The notes under the pieces were generated by a model that had not been told where the DNA came from, ran no database searches, and was given only the letters and a program-made list of their open reading frames with translations. The position numbers were made by a program, and so were the translations under genes. Below are positions 25,908 through 38,748 of a stretch of 64,000 nucleotides of DNA, in pieces (position 1 is the stretch's first letter; each line of letters opens with the position of its first letter). Location: assembly GCA_001949185.1 (NCBI GenBank), contig BDGG01000001.1, positions 760,015 to 824,014 on the forward strand, read 5' to 3'. Source of the DNA: Ramazzottius varieornatus. Lineage: Eukaryota > Tardigrada > Eutardigrada > Parachela > Ramazzottiidae.

Positions 25908-27587
25908 TGTACTGATTCCGATTCCCAGTGTAAATTTAGGAATTTATGATGTCTGCTGTCATAAGAGTTTATCTCCAAATTGTTACCATACTCCGGCCAG
26001 GTCACGTCTCCATGCTGATACTGGTCGTTGATTCTTATACTGAACATATTTTAGCCAACCTGGAAAATTTTGAGGCATTTGTTAGAATGTATATTCTGTA
26101 GATCAATGCATGCATATATAGTTCGTAGGCTATCCAACTACGAAAATTAATATTCGTTGGAGAAGCTCCATATTACATGCAGTTTCAAAGGAATAATCGT
26201 GCGCCGGTAGCCAGTTTGTGAAAGTGTGTAGACCAGTGTTTTCACGTATGGGTATCGGCGGGACAATTCGAATACGAACGATTGCCAGTCACACTGTTCA
26301 GAAAACGAGTTTGAAGCTTTGAGTTCCCCAACTGCTCGTGCAGCCTCGCGTGGCAGACATAGAGGAACACGATGCTGGGCTTCATTTTGGCCGTTCGACC
26401 AGCGGTCAGGTGGCTCCGTCAGAAATCTCTGAAGGGGCGCGAAACAGCGATGGACGGGTGATTCACCCAGTGAAATACCGGAAACACAGGACGACTTTCC
26501 AATAGCAAGTACAACCGAACTCAAACATGGCGACCAATCAATCAGTCAATCAATCAATACTATTCCAATCTTGAAAAACCGCTCAGGATGTTGTTCGAGC
26601 ATTGGGTCTTTTGACTAGTAAAGACAAGATTTGCGCACCCATGACCAAGTTGCCAGTTCCAGCGTCCGTGGCAGGGCGTACGAGACAATTACGTAGTTTT
26701 CGATACGACGTAGTGTATTAGGCTCGGTAAATCACCCGTCCATCGCTGGCGCGAAATTTTGAGTGAAAATGTTTCGACGTCGCACTGACGTCCTACAGCG
26801 TAAAAATACGCCTTTTTCTATTCGGACGCAAAATTCCCATGTGGGCGTATCTCAGATAATAATAAGCCCCAGAATTTTCGGAAAAAGCTAGCTAGAAGGG
26901 CGATCAGTTTTTTTCTGACTTGGGGCAAACTTATCACGACACGCTCTTCGTTCTTGTCTATAACTTCAAATCAGAAAAGGGTGGTTCTCTTCAAATTGGG
27001 CCGCTGGAATCCGTATACCGTGTAAGAACTGCGACGGAAGCCTGATCGAGTTTTGCCTACAAACATGAGGGAGACAAAAACTTTGCAGACACGGAGTCGC
27101 AAAATTGGCATAGTTGTATTAAGGAAAGCAGACCGGACACGGAAGATCGCAATAATTATGCACCATATCGCGACGAAAATTACTCTTGGTTCGCGTGCGT
27201 TAGTGTTGCTTGATCTTTGCCTGGTGCGTGGACGGAATTCTCCGGAGATCGATTTGCCTTTCTTGAGTTGACTTTCGCCGACGACTCTAGGAGATCTAGA
27301 CGGTGTCAACATTGATACTAACCACGAATATACACTGGACTTTGTTATATAACAAATTATATCAGTTTTTCCATTATGAATTATCAGTCTGTCACTGTGT
27401 CAATAATTGCAATCAAATGGATCACGGCAGCGAGCCAAAGCAGTCATGCATCAGCCTCCAGGTCGGTTGCATCAGAATTTTGAGGTGACTGTCTATCCCC
27501 GCTTCACGTCGTGTTTATTTTTTATTCCAGTTCTTGACTAAGATGCGATACTCCTGTGTTCAAGCAGACACACTTTAACCCAATACA
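25908..27587. other. Intergenic region between PDE1 and PIGW
   Basis: Holds the PDE1 3' end. No open frame here has domain or splice support on either strand. A TCAATCAATCAATC-type simple repeat occurs at about 26537-26560. Confidence 0.4.
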
Positions 27588-29801
27588 ATGGACGATCCTT
27601 TAGAAGGCTACTCCAGCGAGTTGTTCGTGCAGAACGTAATCGGCTGCAAGTCATTCACCGTTTATCACGTTTTGGCCTGCACTGCCCTCTTCTTCTTTCA
27701 CGACGGACTTCTCCGGCTTTTCTGGCGGAGAAAAGCTGCTTCAAAAAGACAGTACGTGAGACTGCCCAACATTTACTTACTTATTGTATCCGTAAGCTCA
27801 ATGAAACCCTCCAAGTTCTATATATCGAGGTTTGTTTCCAGTGTCTTCCTCCTGTTAGATTTCTTCGTGATCATTCTGCCGACGTTACTCATCGTCACCC
27901 TGCTGAGCGACTGGATGGCTTACCTGCTGCGTTTCCTGATGATGTCCAGTGTAGTTTTGATGCTCAAATGTGCCGTCGCGTCAGGCGACCGGGAAGGAGG
28001 AACGATTGGCGCACCTGACGATGAGAAAGGACATTCACAGGAGTACATTGTAGTGACAGAATTTCGCGGCTGTGTTCTCCTTCTCGTTTGCATCGCAATC
28101 CTGGCAGTCGACTTTGATCTGTTTCCGTACGAGATGGTCAAGACAGACCGGCAAGGGTATTCGTTGATGGATCTTGGCGTTGGTACGTTCATCATCGCTA
28201 ACGCTTTGGTTGCTCCTCAGACCCAAGAGTGAGTCAATATATTGCTAGGTTTCTTGTGTTGGCGCTTCGTCTCACTCTATGCGGTGGATCATGCGACTGT
28301 AATGGCTGAAGAAGCTAGCAAGATGTGGGACGAGACGAGCAGAAGGTTTTCTCCTTTTACAGGACACACAAAAGTTCCTGGAAACTGATACTTAGCGATG
28401 TGGGAGATACTGCGGTACTTGTCATACTGGGAGTCTCTCGTTTCGTGTCGGCCTACCTGACGGAATATCATGTTTCGGAGTCCGAGTACGGAAAGCATTG
28501 GAACTTTTTCTGCAGTCTAGCTTTCGTCAAGGTCCAGAAGTCAGTTTCGATTATAAACCTCTCTTTTCCGAATAAACATCTCTTCAACGCGTCAATTCGC
28601 TCTTCAGATTTTCGGACGATTACTGGCCGCGGTATTTCATCCCCTTGTACTCCCCTATGTCGGTCTGCTGATAGGCTGCCTGTACGAGGCCATACTCCAG
28701 TTTGGCCTTTATGACTTCGTTCTGGATTCGCCGTCGAGCAAGACATTCGATTCGGCGGTCCTTCAGTTCCTTTTTGACAACCGCTCCGGACTGTCATCTT
28801 CTGTTGGTTTCCTCGCAATGTTTCTGATGTGGATTTACGTTGGACGACTTTTCCGCACTGAAAAGTTAGTCCGCCTAACACCAGATCTGCACTTGTACAT
28901 TCAAAGCATACCCGAAATCAGACTGCGCCAACAACGCAGGGGTTTGTTTCAATCAAACAGTCGAAATTTTCATTGTGGTTTTGGTTTGTTATTCGCAGGC
29001 GTTCTGCAAGTGACATCACGCAGCTTGCTCGCCACCTGCTGCAGCGCAGCTTCTTTGTTCTCCTCATAACCTTTGTGATGCGTGTGCCGTCGCGGCGCCT
29101 GGCCAACTTGTCTTACATATTCTGGCTTGTAAGTTCGGGGATTTCGCATGCGCATTTATTATGCAAGCTGGTCAGCTCCATACAGATGCACACTACTGAC
29201 GTCGTTGTTTCATAGACTTATCAAGTCCTGGCCTTCCTAGCTTTTCAGCTGATGGTACGCCTGATTCTACTCTATATTGACCAGAACTCGAAGCGGCTCG
29301 CCGCGGAATTCAGAACCCGCGGTGGCGGTATAAAAGCTTTGACTCACTTTCAGCGACAAGATCTGCATGGAGGTATGTCCAAAGGTTGACTAGAGCTCGA
29401 GTTGGCAATAGTGCGATGTCAGAGCTCAACGGCAGTGACCAAAAACTGCCCGTTTGTTTTCAGCCTTGTCTAAGGTGAATCTGGCTTCACCTGGAGCTTC
29501 CCTCTTCACACCAGCCATTTTGTCGGCCATGAACTACAATTCCATGGTGTTTTTTCTTCTGGCCAATCTGCTGACAGGTCTCGTCAACCTCAGCATCGAT
29601 ACCAGACAGCTTAAAACCTTTGCTAGCATGCTCATACTGACCATTTACCTTACTGTGATAACCTCCGTCGCTTACTTTCTTTACGCCAAAAAAATCCGGG
29701 TTCCACTTCGATTTTCTTCCTTAAGCCGAACTGTCCTGATTAAACTCTTTCTGTTTCTGATGACTCTGTTATTTTGTTTAGCTTTCCTAAAAACCAGGTA
29801 G
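27588..29801 (+). CDS. PIGW: GPI-anchor inositol acyltransferase (PIG-W/GWT1)
   Basis: Acylates the inositol of glucosaminyl-phosphatidylinositol, an early step of GPI-anchor synthesis in the ER membrane. Six exons join in frame to 563 residues: 27588-28228, 28363-28531, 28608-28864, 28999-29128, 29216-29372, 29464-29801. The protein is strongly hydrophobic with about a dozen membrane segments. Family signatures: CIAILAVDFDLFP, then GYSLMDLGVGTFI (residues ~165-200); TEYHVSESEYGKHWNFF, where PIGW has an HxxEYGxHWNFF pattern; PSRRLANLSYIFWL; and the C-terminal FFLLANLLTGLVNLSIDTRQ. The human protein is ~504 residues, so this one is somewhat longer, partly in the N-terminal loop. The third intron border (AAG|GTCCAG) is a weak donor but keeps frame. 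Confidence 0.9.
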
Positions 29802-31580
29802 GGTTTTGTTCTCGTATTTAGTCTTCGCTGCCGTCTCAAACGGTTACAGTTTGCCAAAGTAATTCAAGAAAAAGCCAAAACTTTTCTCTTGTATCGATGT
29901 CAGCGATCCTGCAGCAGCCCAGTATTGGCCCAAGCTTATTAAGCTTATTTACTCTTCGGGATGTTAACGCGTCCCCCAGTGCTTACTCTACCTTCTATTC
30001 CGTGATTTCTGACCTCTGTGCTCGTGGGTTGACCGCAGTGCTGGATCCGATTTGGTTCATTCTATCACTGTCAAACATTCGACAGTAGTTTCGACGTACG
30101 GACTGTTGTCGACCGTAACGTTTTGTCGACGCACGTCGTTCCATCTGAAACAGTGAAACTCATTTGAAATCGCGCCAAAATATTGATAGAAAAGTCGTCA
30201 ACTAACCCTACCGCCCACCGCTCCACCTGTGGCCAGTAGCTCAAAGAGACAAAAGGTGGCGCCACCTTTCCTGTGTTCAGTTCAAAAGCGCAGGCACCGT
30301 ACAGTCTTTTGTTAACCGTAATCGTACATTTGTATGTCTAGCCCTAAGATGACAAAATGGCCGCACGCAAATAGGATGTAAATTGTGCAGTTCTATGGTA
30401 CAGACTGTGAGTCGGAACCACCGTCTACAACGAAACAAAAATAGAAATCAGCAGTTTGGTGCGTATACTGCCCGGTACTTCAAATAATCACTGTTCTAAT
30501 AGTATCCACCGACAGCTTTTGTTGTGCGATACAATGGACATCTGGTCGCCGACTCTTGAGAAGTGAAAGGAATGCTTCGATGTTGTTGTGGTACCTGCAC
30601 GTGCAGGTACCAAAAAATGCGGTCAATGGTGATAACGCACGCAATTGTTCATTTGTACTGCACCCCAGTGATACCTCAGGGCCTTTATGATGCGACTCTT
30701 GGCCTCTTTTTGATTGTTCCGCACTGTCCGAGTAGCTAACTGCAGGTCCTTCGCGGTCATGCCGACGAACCAAGTGTTATGACAGCTAGTACATGGACGT
30801 AAATTAAACCATGACCACCGGGTTCCTTTTTGATTAGGCGAGATGAGTATCCTGGTCGACATAGTTATACTATGGTAACAGGAGGCCTTCTGTTCCTCTT
30901 AATCATGCGGATCAAAGTCACCAGACCATGTTCACACTAGTCTAACAGGCTGCAGGTGTGAAAGTTTATCTAAAGGTACGCTGTCAAACCCAACCTTTAG
31001 AAAAATGAGATCTCGGAAGTCATTCTCCTCCGTAAATTCTAGCTGCAGTGAGTTTCGAACAGAACGGTTCGGTCACATGGAAAAGTTGGTAAGAATTGAA
31101 AACGTTGTCCCGTACATCAACTTTTCGTAGAACTTTACTTCTCGGTGACGTCACGATGCTGTGCTTTTTCAACGAACTGGCATCTGAAGTACGCGAGCAC
31201 TGAATGTGAAGGACAAATTGTTGGGCGGCTATGAGCAGCAGAGACCACATTGTTGAACTGAAAAATGTGGATATTGTCTGGTCGTTGTAGCCGTCAACAA
31301 ACATTTCAATTTGCGAGAAGTTAGTGAATGCGTCTGAGTGACAAGATGCCAACGGTGGTTGTTGTTGACACGAACCAAATTGCTGTTCCATACGCTGCAG
31401 ATGACCTTCGCACACGCATACATGTCGCGTTCGACCGAAGAGCCATCCGAGCGAACCTCGGAAATATGGAAATGCCTGCACACTTATTGCGTTATGTCTG
31501 AACTACCTCTGTTCGAGTCTTTAGCGATAACCGAGTGCCGAGATGAAACCGGAAGATAGTTTAGAGTGTACCCGAACAAG
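29802..31580. other. Intergenic, no supported gene
   Basis: Contains the PIGW 3' end. The minus-strand frames at 30480-30862 and 31020-31481 show no recognisable domain. A perfect 24-bp palindrome at 30589-30612 is listed separately. Confidence 0.35.
30589..30612. repeat. Perfect 24-bp palindrome
   Basis: TGGTACCTGCAC is followed directly by its exact complement with no loop. The centre is CACGTG, an E-box core. It could bind a dimeric factor or be a fortuitous foldback. Confidence 0.7.
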
Positions 31581-31581
31581 A

Positions 31582-32055
31582 GACGTACACGCACGACGAG
31601 ATATTTCGGGCCAGTAAAAGTTACGGACCAGGCGGAAAAGACGGCAAATTTACAATTTGTATCGAAGTCAGAAACGGAAATCGGTTAAATGACGTAACGC
31701 TGTAAAATTCAACCGTAGAAAATTGTCAAGGACAGTGGCCATCAGCTGATCAGCTGTTTTTTTCTCTAACGCTTCAACGCTGCTGTCGACTTTCTCCCGG
31801 AGGAGCTTCGGACTAGTTTAAACTGTTGAAGGTGTGCGTGTTCCGGTAAAATGGAGATCTAACTTGCTATAACAAATATGACAAGCTTAAGCTCTTTGGC
31901 GCAGTATCCAGCACGTACGTACAACAGTCCAGCCTTCGATGTTGATTTTCGATTGTAGCAAGAATCACCTACCCGTGCTGCCGTAGCGAAAAGGCCTGGC
32001 CCGTAATTTTCTACTGGCCCATAATATCTCGTCCTGCGTGTTGCAGCGTGTACTG
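31582..32055. repeat. MITE, long copy of the GTAAAA family
   Basis: Left end GTACACGCACGACGAGATAT, then GGGCCAGTAAAA and CAGGCGGAAAAGACGGCAAAT. Right end GCGAAAAGGCCTGGCCCGTAA, then TACTGGCCCATAATATCTCG and CGTGTAC. The inner words match the copies at 18.66 and 38.75 kb. This copy is the longest (~470 bp) and its interior carries GATCAGCTGATCAGCTG. No coding frame. Confidence 0.6.
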
Positions 32056-33844
32056 TAGCAAACGGCCGAGCTCGGATAGTGTGGTTGGAGCTCTTTCTAA
32101 ATTTGAAGCGTACTTTGCCGAAGGGGATTTTTGAATTATTGACCCTGAACGGTAGCAGAGTTCATTTTTCTGCTATATCTGTCGCAAAGAAGGCGGATCC
32201 CTGTCACTCTACCATTTTTCCAGCGTCAACTTCAGCGCTAAAATTTATAGCTCTCAGCGCTGTTACAGCACATAAACGCCATATTTCCCTTCTAAAGCCG
32301 GCATCAGGTTATTTTTCATCTCTGTATGCCACGTTACGAGGCACTAAATGACCACTACGACGCATTGCGTCTGTACTGCCCATAACAGCTGTCAGTCACG
32401 TTCGGCTGACTGAACTACCTGTACAAACTACATCGCACTTCCTCATTTGTTTCTCAGAGGACCATTTCGAGTTCGCGCCGGCTGTTATACTATCATATCG
32501 TTAAACTATAATCATAAAGCAGCTTTAATAACTGTCTGTTTGTTTGTCCATGTTTATTTGCTTGCTATATTCATATACGCTTTATGTCGGACCGTCGACA
32601 CGGTTATTTGCGTTTCTCGGCAAAAATAACACCTGTTGAACAATACCGTCTGTGTGTGAAGATCTTCCGGCAACGAGAAAGAGCATAGCTATTAAATCCT
32701 GACGTTTTTCGATACCTCGTTCGTCATCATTAACACAGTTTCACACCGTGCGGTCTCAAAGTCGGCATCTCGATATCAAGCAACTATATTCCCTAGCAAA
32801 CCCACCACATAAGAAATGTTCAGAAAAATTCTCCAGACTACTTGTATAAAACTACTCAGCGGAGACTGGTGAGCAAATTCTTTTTCTTTCTTTCTATCAA
32901 ATAAGTATTGAACGCATGATTGAGCCATCAGACGTGCTTTATTGACAATGCATAACACTGACGCTTGTGCGGTGGCATTTTAATTAAAGAGATAAGTAAT
33001 TCTTTTTCCACGGTTGTAACTCCCGACTACAATGCGTTCTCGAGCTGTGGTTAATTCTTCTCATTCTTCCGCTCTAATTCACACCTTAACGCATGTCACA
33101 TTGCATTATTACACTACACGTCGTGCCCTAGATTTCCCTCTTCTTGTTTTTCTGTGGTCTGGTGTAGTCTCGAGAAGTTGCCTCACTGTAATTTGCGGTA
33201 AGAAAAACAGCCCCAAGTTTGCGTGGTTTGCTTCCGCGTTACCACTGCCAAAAGGAAAACCACGCGACCGTAACCGCGCTTTCCCCTACGGTAGTACATG
33301 AAGTGAAGTGCTGGCGTCCTGTTTCCAATACAGGCGGAAACCAGCCTACCGTTGCGCGATATCTCATCGAAAACTGTCGCGAGTATGGAGCGATACTTTT
33401 CTTGTAAAATGTAGTCCTTGGATACATAGTCAGAAACAGATCAATCTTGAGATTCTTAGTGTGGACGTATTCGAAAGGCGCAATAGCTTTTTTATTTAGT
33501 ACTCTGCTTTGCCGAAATCCAAAGTTTCCGCTGCCGTTGAAACTGAATAGCGGAAGAAATGCGACACCAGTCACGCGTCGCCATCAAAAGCGAGATCTTC
33601 AGGAAGTGCTGTTTGCTCAACAGGTACATCAACTTGAACGGGGGATTGCCATTGCGAAAGCAGCATCTCGACTCGGGTTTCGGCCCTTTCACCTTCCCAT
33701 CCGTAAACAAGTCGGATTAAGAGCGGGCAATTCCGTCAGCATAATTGGCTGTAGTCTGATAACGAAATGAACACGATACGATAACGTGAGTTGGTCAGGT
33801 GTTTCGCGCTTTGTGCACCAACACGAGGGAACGTGAACCCTTAC
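32056..33844. other. Intergenic, no supported gene
   Basis: Short open frames only (for example 33239-33574 minus and 33447-33770 plus), on opposite strands over the same bases and without motifs. Nothing recognised. Confidence 0.35.
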
Positions 33845-34375
33845 TGACAAGGGGATTATACCTATCCCGACTTCCCGATAGTCAAACCGGCAAAACGACA
33901 GAAGAGTGCCTCTTCTTTGCATGAACTAGGGAGCTAAATCCTCCGACGATCCTGGAATAAGCTACAGGACTCGGAAGTGACGAACCTAAACCACAGCAGT
34001 GACATAAGTTTCTTGATTGGGAGTTTGATTGAGCAGATTGAACAACTCAGTCGATCAGCTGTTCTGTCAGATTAGGACTGGATGGGGTGCTATTGGACAC
34101 CTTCAGCTGATGTTGGCACGCTGTTCGGTCATCCTGTTGATCAGCTGAGCGGCTTGTTTTCAATATCCTCAATCAACACCCGCAATCAAAGAGCTTTACG
34201 TCATCGCAGCACACTGGAGCGGTCAATCTACTTTCATTTCCCAGTCCTGTAGTTCATTCCAGGATCATCGAGGGATTTAGCTACCTACCTTAGATGGTAG
34301 AAGAGACTCTTTTCTACCGTTCGGCGGGGTCGGTTTGACTATCGGGAAGTCGGGGCAGCCATAATTCCCTTGTGA
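33845..34375. mobile_element. Foldback/MITE copy B
   Basis: Ends ACAAGGGGATTATACC and, inverted, GGCAGCCATAATTCCCTTGT. CTTCCCGATAGTCAAACC (left) has an exact complement at the right (34332-34349). The body aligns throughout with copy A at 25230-25735, for example AATCAACACCCGCAATCAAA and CACTGGAGCGGTCAA are shared. Copy B has an extra GATCAGCTGA-rich segment. It is non-coding. Confidence 0.75.
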
Positions 34376-35065
34376 GACCTTTTGTACCGAATTTGCTGAT
34401 GAGACCGTTTTCAAAGTAGTCGCAAGGTCTTCTTATCAGTCTGTTCTTCGGAGCTCTCCGCCGGTGATATTTCATCCTGACACCGCATAAATCAAGCACC
34501 AAAAATAGTCCATGACCGATTCCCAATTTGACCTTCAATCAGGGTTTTATCAGAGCGACGTTGTTCTACATTGGAAACCCTGGTCGCTATCATTTCCAGT
34601 CTATAGCGTAGAAAAGGGCGAAAAATGTCTTTTATCTTATTTCAGCAAAAGCTACTATAAATAAATCATCAATCACCCATTCACGGGCTTTTCTACGATT
34701 ATCTCTGGTTTCGATTTATCGCACGAGTTCTACAGAACTGCGAAAGCAGGATGAGTAACAATACCTCTTTACAAAACCCACCGAAAAGCCGACAAAAATT
34801 CTGTAGTGACTTTCGAGAGACCTTACTAAACAAGTTTTATTAGAGTACTCTGTACAAGATAGAATTTTCCACGCACTCGCTCCGCTTCGTCGCGGACTTT
34901 GCCTTTCGCCGTAGAAAAGTAAACATAAACTTAAGAGTCTATGGTCTTTTTATATCCGGCACAACAGAAAAAACCACAGTCAAAAGGCAGATAAGAATTA
35001 AGAAACGAGGGCACAGAAGGCGCCTCAGAGGAAAATACCAAAAAACAAGGCGCCATACTTTTTTC
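34376..35065. other. Intergenic, 3' flank of FAM43-like gene
   Basis: No supported open frame. AATAAA-like words in the proper orientation for the minus-strand gene may mark its 3' end (for example the complement TTTATT around 34836), but this is weak. Confidence 0.3.
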
Positions 35066-36237
35066 TTATCTCGGCGTCGTCGGTTCCTCAAACCCAGACT
35101 CCACCGAACACGTCTCTTCCACCGCTCTTTTCATCCCCAGCATCCCGAAGACATCTGTTTTGAGCGGATTCACAGGTAAAACCATCGAGCAAGGTCCCTT
35201 CCGCTTCACGTTCCACGAGCCCGCGGGAGACGAGTCAATCGACCAATCAACGCTAGCCCCACTGTCACTGTCGTTGTACGACGAGGAAGTTTCAGTTTCG
35301 AAAGAGTTTCGCTTCAGCGTGGCGATGAAGTCCTCTTCTTCCAGCATTTCCTCTTCCTCAACCATCTCCTCTTCAATGGCACCTAATCTCGGCCCACCTA
35401 ACGCCCCCATACTCTTACAGCGTTCTAAGCTGGGCCGGAAGTTCTGTCCGGTACTGAGAATCTGTTTCCGCTTACAGACTGTCGGTGCGATCTCTGAAAG
35501 GATTTCGTGCAGTCTGCGGGCATTCTGCTTCGATATCTTGTCGCGTTTGAACTCGTTCAAGGCCCAGTGGACTCTCTGCTGTAGGAGTTGTGCCATCTGG
35601 CAGGCTTTCTCGGGCTTGGTGAAGAGGACTGCATGGAAACGCAGTTCAGGTTTCATTTTCTTCCCTTCATGCCTGCAAAATAATGTAAAATGAAATAGTA
35701 ACTGACAAAATTTCGCAGGCCGTAATTGTCGTTCGCACCACGGCACAAAATTACGGTCGAGGTCCGCCAAATCGCAACCGGAAGTGAAACAGCTGATTAC
35801 CGTGTCAGGCTGCTCTTGTTTTATTGTTGATTATCCGCTTCGCATTTTTTCAAAATTCTGCATTGTATGGCCTACCATTTCAAAAGCTTAATAATATTTC
35901 GAACTGTTTCTCGACGCTTTGCGTGCCTGTAAATCCATCCACAGAGTTTGGGGAAAGACGGGTGGGATCCGCAGAAGGTGATTCGATGAGCCCAGTATTC
36001 TGTTAGTCCATGCTCGGTAGTCTCAGCTTTCAGTCCGGAGTTGCAGATGGTGACTTTCATTTTGATATCCTTCATTTGAGTGGAAGTGTAGTTCCTCCAT
36101 AGGATCTGCAGTGGCTTGTCCGCGCAACCGTCGCCTTTCGCCAGCGTCGTCAAGACGTTACCCAAGTAGACCACCTTGTACGTTGGATCAGTTTCGCTAA
36201 TGTTCACCGACTTTTTGTTGCGGCGAAAGAACGTCAT
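35066..36237 (-). CDS. FAM43-like protein with PID/PTB domain
   Basis: Two exons, 36237-35927 and 35672-35066, join in frame to 305 residues. The N-terminal half is a phosphotyrosine-interaction (PTB) fold like FAM43A/B: TDPTYKVVYLGNVLTTLAKG (residues ~17-36), HRITFCGSHPSFPKLCGWIYR, then across the junction LRFHAVLFTKPEKACQMAQLL. The C-terminal half keeps the FAM43 motif SLERCKSMGALGGPRLGAIE, followed by a Glu-rich run and a Ser-rich tail. A cytosolic adaptor role is inferred from the domain; the family's function is poorly known. The intron appears to be GC-AG (TACAG|GCACGC ... TTTGCAG|GCATGA), since only that join restores the family sequence. The start at 36237 was chosen because the domain begins soon after; a 5' non-coding exon may precede it. 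Confidence 0.88.
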
Positions 36238-36276
36238 GGTTTCCGCCTGAGAGCTCCTACAACAAAGGAAAAACAA

Positions 36277-38160
36277 ACGTGAAAATACAGAATCGACACT
36301 CGAATAGAAATCAACGTTCCCCGTCGATTATCCCACTGGCAGCGCATCCCTTTTTTCATTTCAACGTACCAAATTGCCAACGGTTGCGTTTACTCAGCGC
36401 ATCTTAAAACTGTCCTATGACGTCACTCCTGCTATCAGTAATGCTAGCGACAACCCATGACGTTATCAGTATGGTTCGTGATACGCTGAGGCTACTATGG
36501 TAAGAGCGCACTGCGTGACTTCAAAAGGCGCTTTGAGGTTCGACGGAGATTCTTTCTTGAGAATGTTCTTGACTATGCGCTCGCATTGCTCGCCATTCTC
36601 AACTACCTGTAGAGTTGTTATCGATTGTGGCAGCAACCGGGTCAATATTTGCAAGGCTGATTGACAAGAGGAAGAGCGTCTCGAGGTGCCGAGTATCGTT
36701 TGTGCGACGCTGACCAACTTGAGCATCACAAATCTCGCTCTTGTTGCTCGCCTTATGAACATAAACAGCCCCATATTTCGGCAAAATATGCCAATAAGCG
36801 CCTCTCAGCGTCAACCTTGGCGGTAGCTCAGCCGCCATCACCGGTAATTCAGGCTAAAAAACAAAGTACTTTATTCGCGGAACAACGGTTTCCGGCCGAG
36901 TTAATAAAGCGAAGCCACTGCGGTGCGCGAGTCTGACGTGACAGCGTAGCGCGTGAGTCGAACGAGGAAGCCACTCCTGAGGGCAGCGCAGCACTGCTAC
37001 AAACCACCTGTCAAGGTGCGCGACTCAAACGGGGAGACGTTAATTTGCCTCAAATTCACATGCTTTCTAGTTCCCTCGTAAAACCGCGCACCATCACGAG
37101 ATTTGATACTGGTAACGTGCGTGGGTGATTCAGGGTAAGGGCTGTTATTGATTTCTTGATTGCATTCCAGTATTGCTGTATTGCCTGTATTGCTCTATTG
37201 TCAAAGTCAACACTCTGCCAGCATCTCTAGTGACCAAAGTCCGTTTTAACCAGCCCGCAGAATTGTATTAGAATATGAAGAGGGATCCACTCTCTTCAGT
37301 GACCGGTGTTTCGGTCCAGACACAGGACCAAGTCAATATTTACCGCGTCGTGCCAAGAAAACACTCATAACCGTTCACGTATCAGTTGTCCATGACTCGT
37401 ATTCTCACCGCTCCACCTCTACTTTCACCTATCACTCACACAACCCTACATCGTCAATATTATGCAGTCCAGAAATTCTAAGTTTACCTCAACCAAACCG
37501 AAGTTGTAGTCCAAACAGTCTGAAGTAGCTGAAGCAGATCGCAGGATCCAAAATATTGCGCGAAAAAGAATCGACAGTTGCCAGTGCCACCGATCCAATC
37601 AACCCGAGTCAATCAGCGAGTTTCCAAATTTGATCAGCTGATTAACACAATTGAAACAACGGGTTTTGGTAATTAATTCCGCCCGAATATTAAACCAGGT
37701 TTATGACGATGAACTTGTTGACGCTTTAATGTCCACTCTTCACAGGGTTATAATCGATAAATCCGCGAAAATCCATGACATTGGACTCAGTAGCAAAGCA
37801 GCTTAAATTGCGCACTTGGAAAGCAACCATGAATCGCCGTCAATCGCGTGAAGGTTTGACAGGCTGCGGAAGGTAATATCGGCAGGTATGGTTATAACAA
37901 TGATCGACTTTACAACCCCACTCGCCTGACCAGCCAGCTTGAACGGAATGGCCCGGTGTGTTGGCAGACGGAAGGAAGGATCAGTCAAGCATCAAGTAAT
38001 ATTATCACCAGCACCAATCGAGGCGATACCAGAGGAAATATTCCACTGAAATGGACTGATGGTGATAAGGGGTGCGTCAGAGCACTTTTCTTCGACCAAA
38101 TTGACAGGTTATCATCAACCATCACGCCAGGGTAAGAGCTGTTAAGAGCGCCAAAGAGAG
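36277..38160. other. Intergenic, nothing recognised
   Basis: Short unsupported frames on both strands. A few TATTGC-type near-repeats occur at 37168-37200 (TATTGCTGTATTGCCTGTATTGC). No RNA gene or element seen. Confidence 0.35.
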
Positions 38161-38161
38161 T

Positions 38162-38307
38162 TATGGTGAGCCGCGCGACTCAAAAGTCCACAGTACTTTT
38201 ACCGCGGGTGCATGCGCGGAGAAACTACATGCGCGGGGAAATACTTTATCCGCGCATGCACCCGCGGTAAAAGTACTGTGGACTTTTGAGTCGCGCGGCT
38301 CACCATA
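38162..38307. repeat. Perfect palindrome with 59-bp arms
   Basis: 38162-38220 and 38249-38307 are exact inverted complements over 59 bp, around a 28-base loop. The loop contains a near-copy of the arm tip (CATGCGCGGRGAAA twice in tandem). Arms are GC-rich with CpG-rich words (CCGCGCGACT, ACCGCGGGTG). No mismatch was found by eye, which points to a recent origin or active homogenisation. Confidence 0.9.
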
Positions 38308-38748
38308 GAGAGCAAAGGTGGCCCTTGAGCCAGTGAGCCACTCCATCCCACCGGCCATTCATTACGCCCGACCCAACCTCAAAGTCAGCTTGATGGACCA
38401 ATCAAGAACGGCTCTCTGCCGTGCAATTGAGATACGTGGGCGGCCCTCGGAGTCCGGTGAGTCATTTGGTATTATGGTTATCATTGTGATGTACAGGTAA
38501 CGGGACGGACCTTCTGCGAGTTGATTACTTTGATTTGATCAATCTCTCAGTTCAATTTGCATTGTTTTGATTTTCAGATCTCCCTAGTTGCCTCCCCAGA
38601 ACGATCACTCTAGGAAACACCAATGGATTCGAGGAAGAGAAGGAAGACGACCAAGACGGAAGAAAACCTGAGCGATTGGAAGAGAGGGCGAGTGATGAGA
38701 TCCGACCGCTGTGAAATGGAGAAAATTTGTAAGTGTTTTCAGTAAACG

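Noticed and set aside
27792-27841. A 50-bp intron inside the first PIGW exon (GTAAGC ... TTCCAG)
   Set aside because: Removing it breaks the reading frame ahead of the conserved CIAILAVDF block; the unspliced frame is open and matches the family length better.
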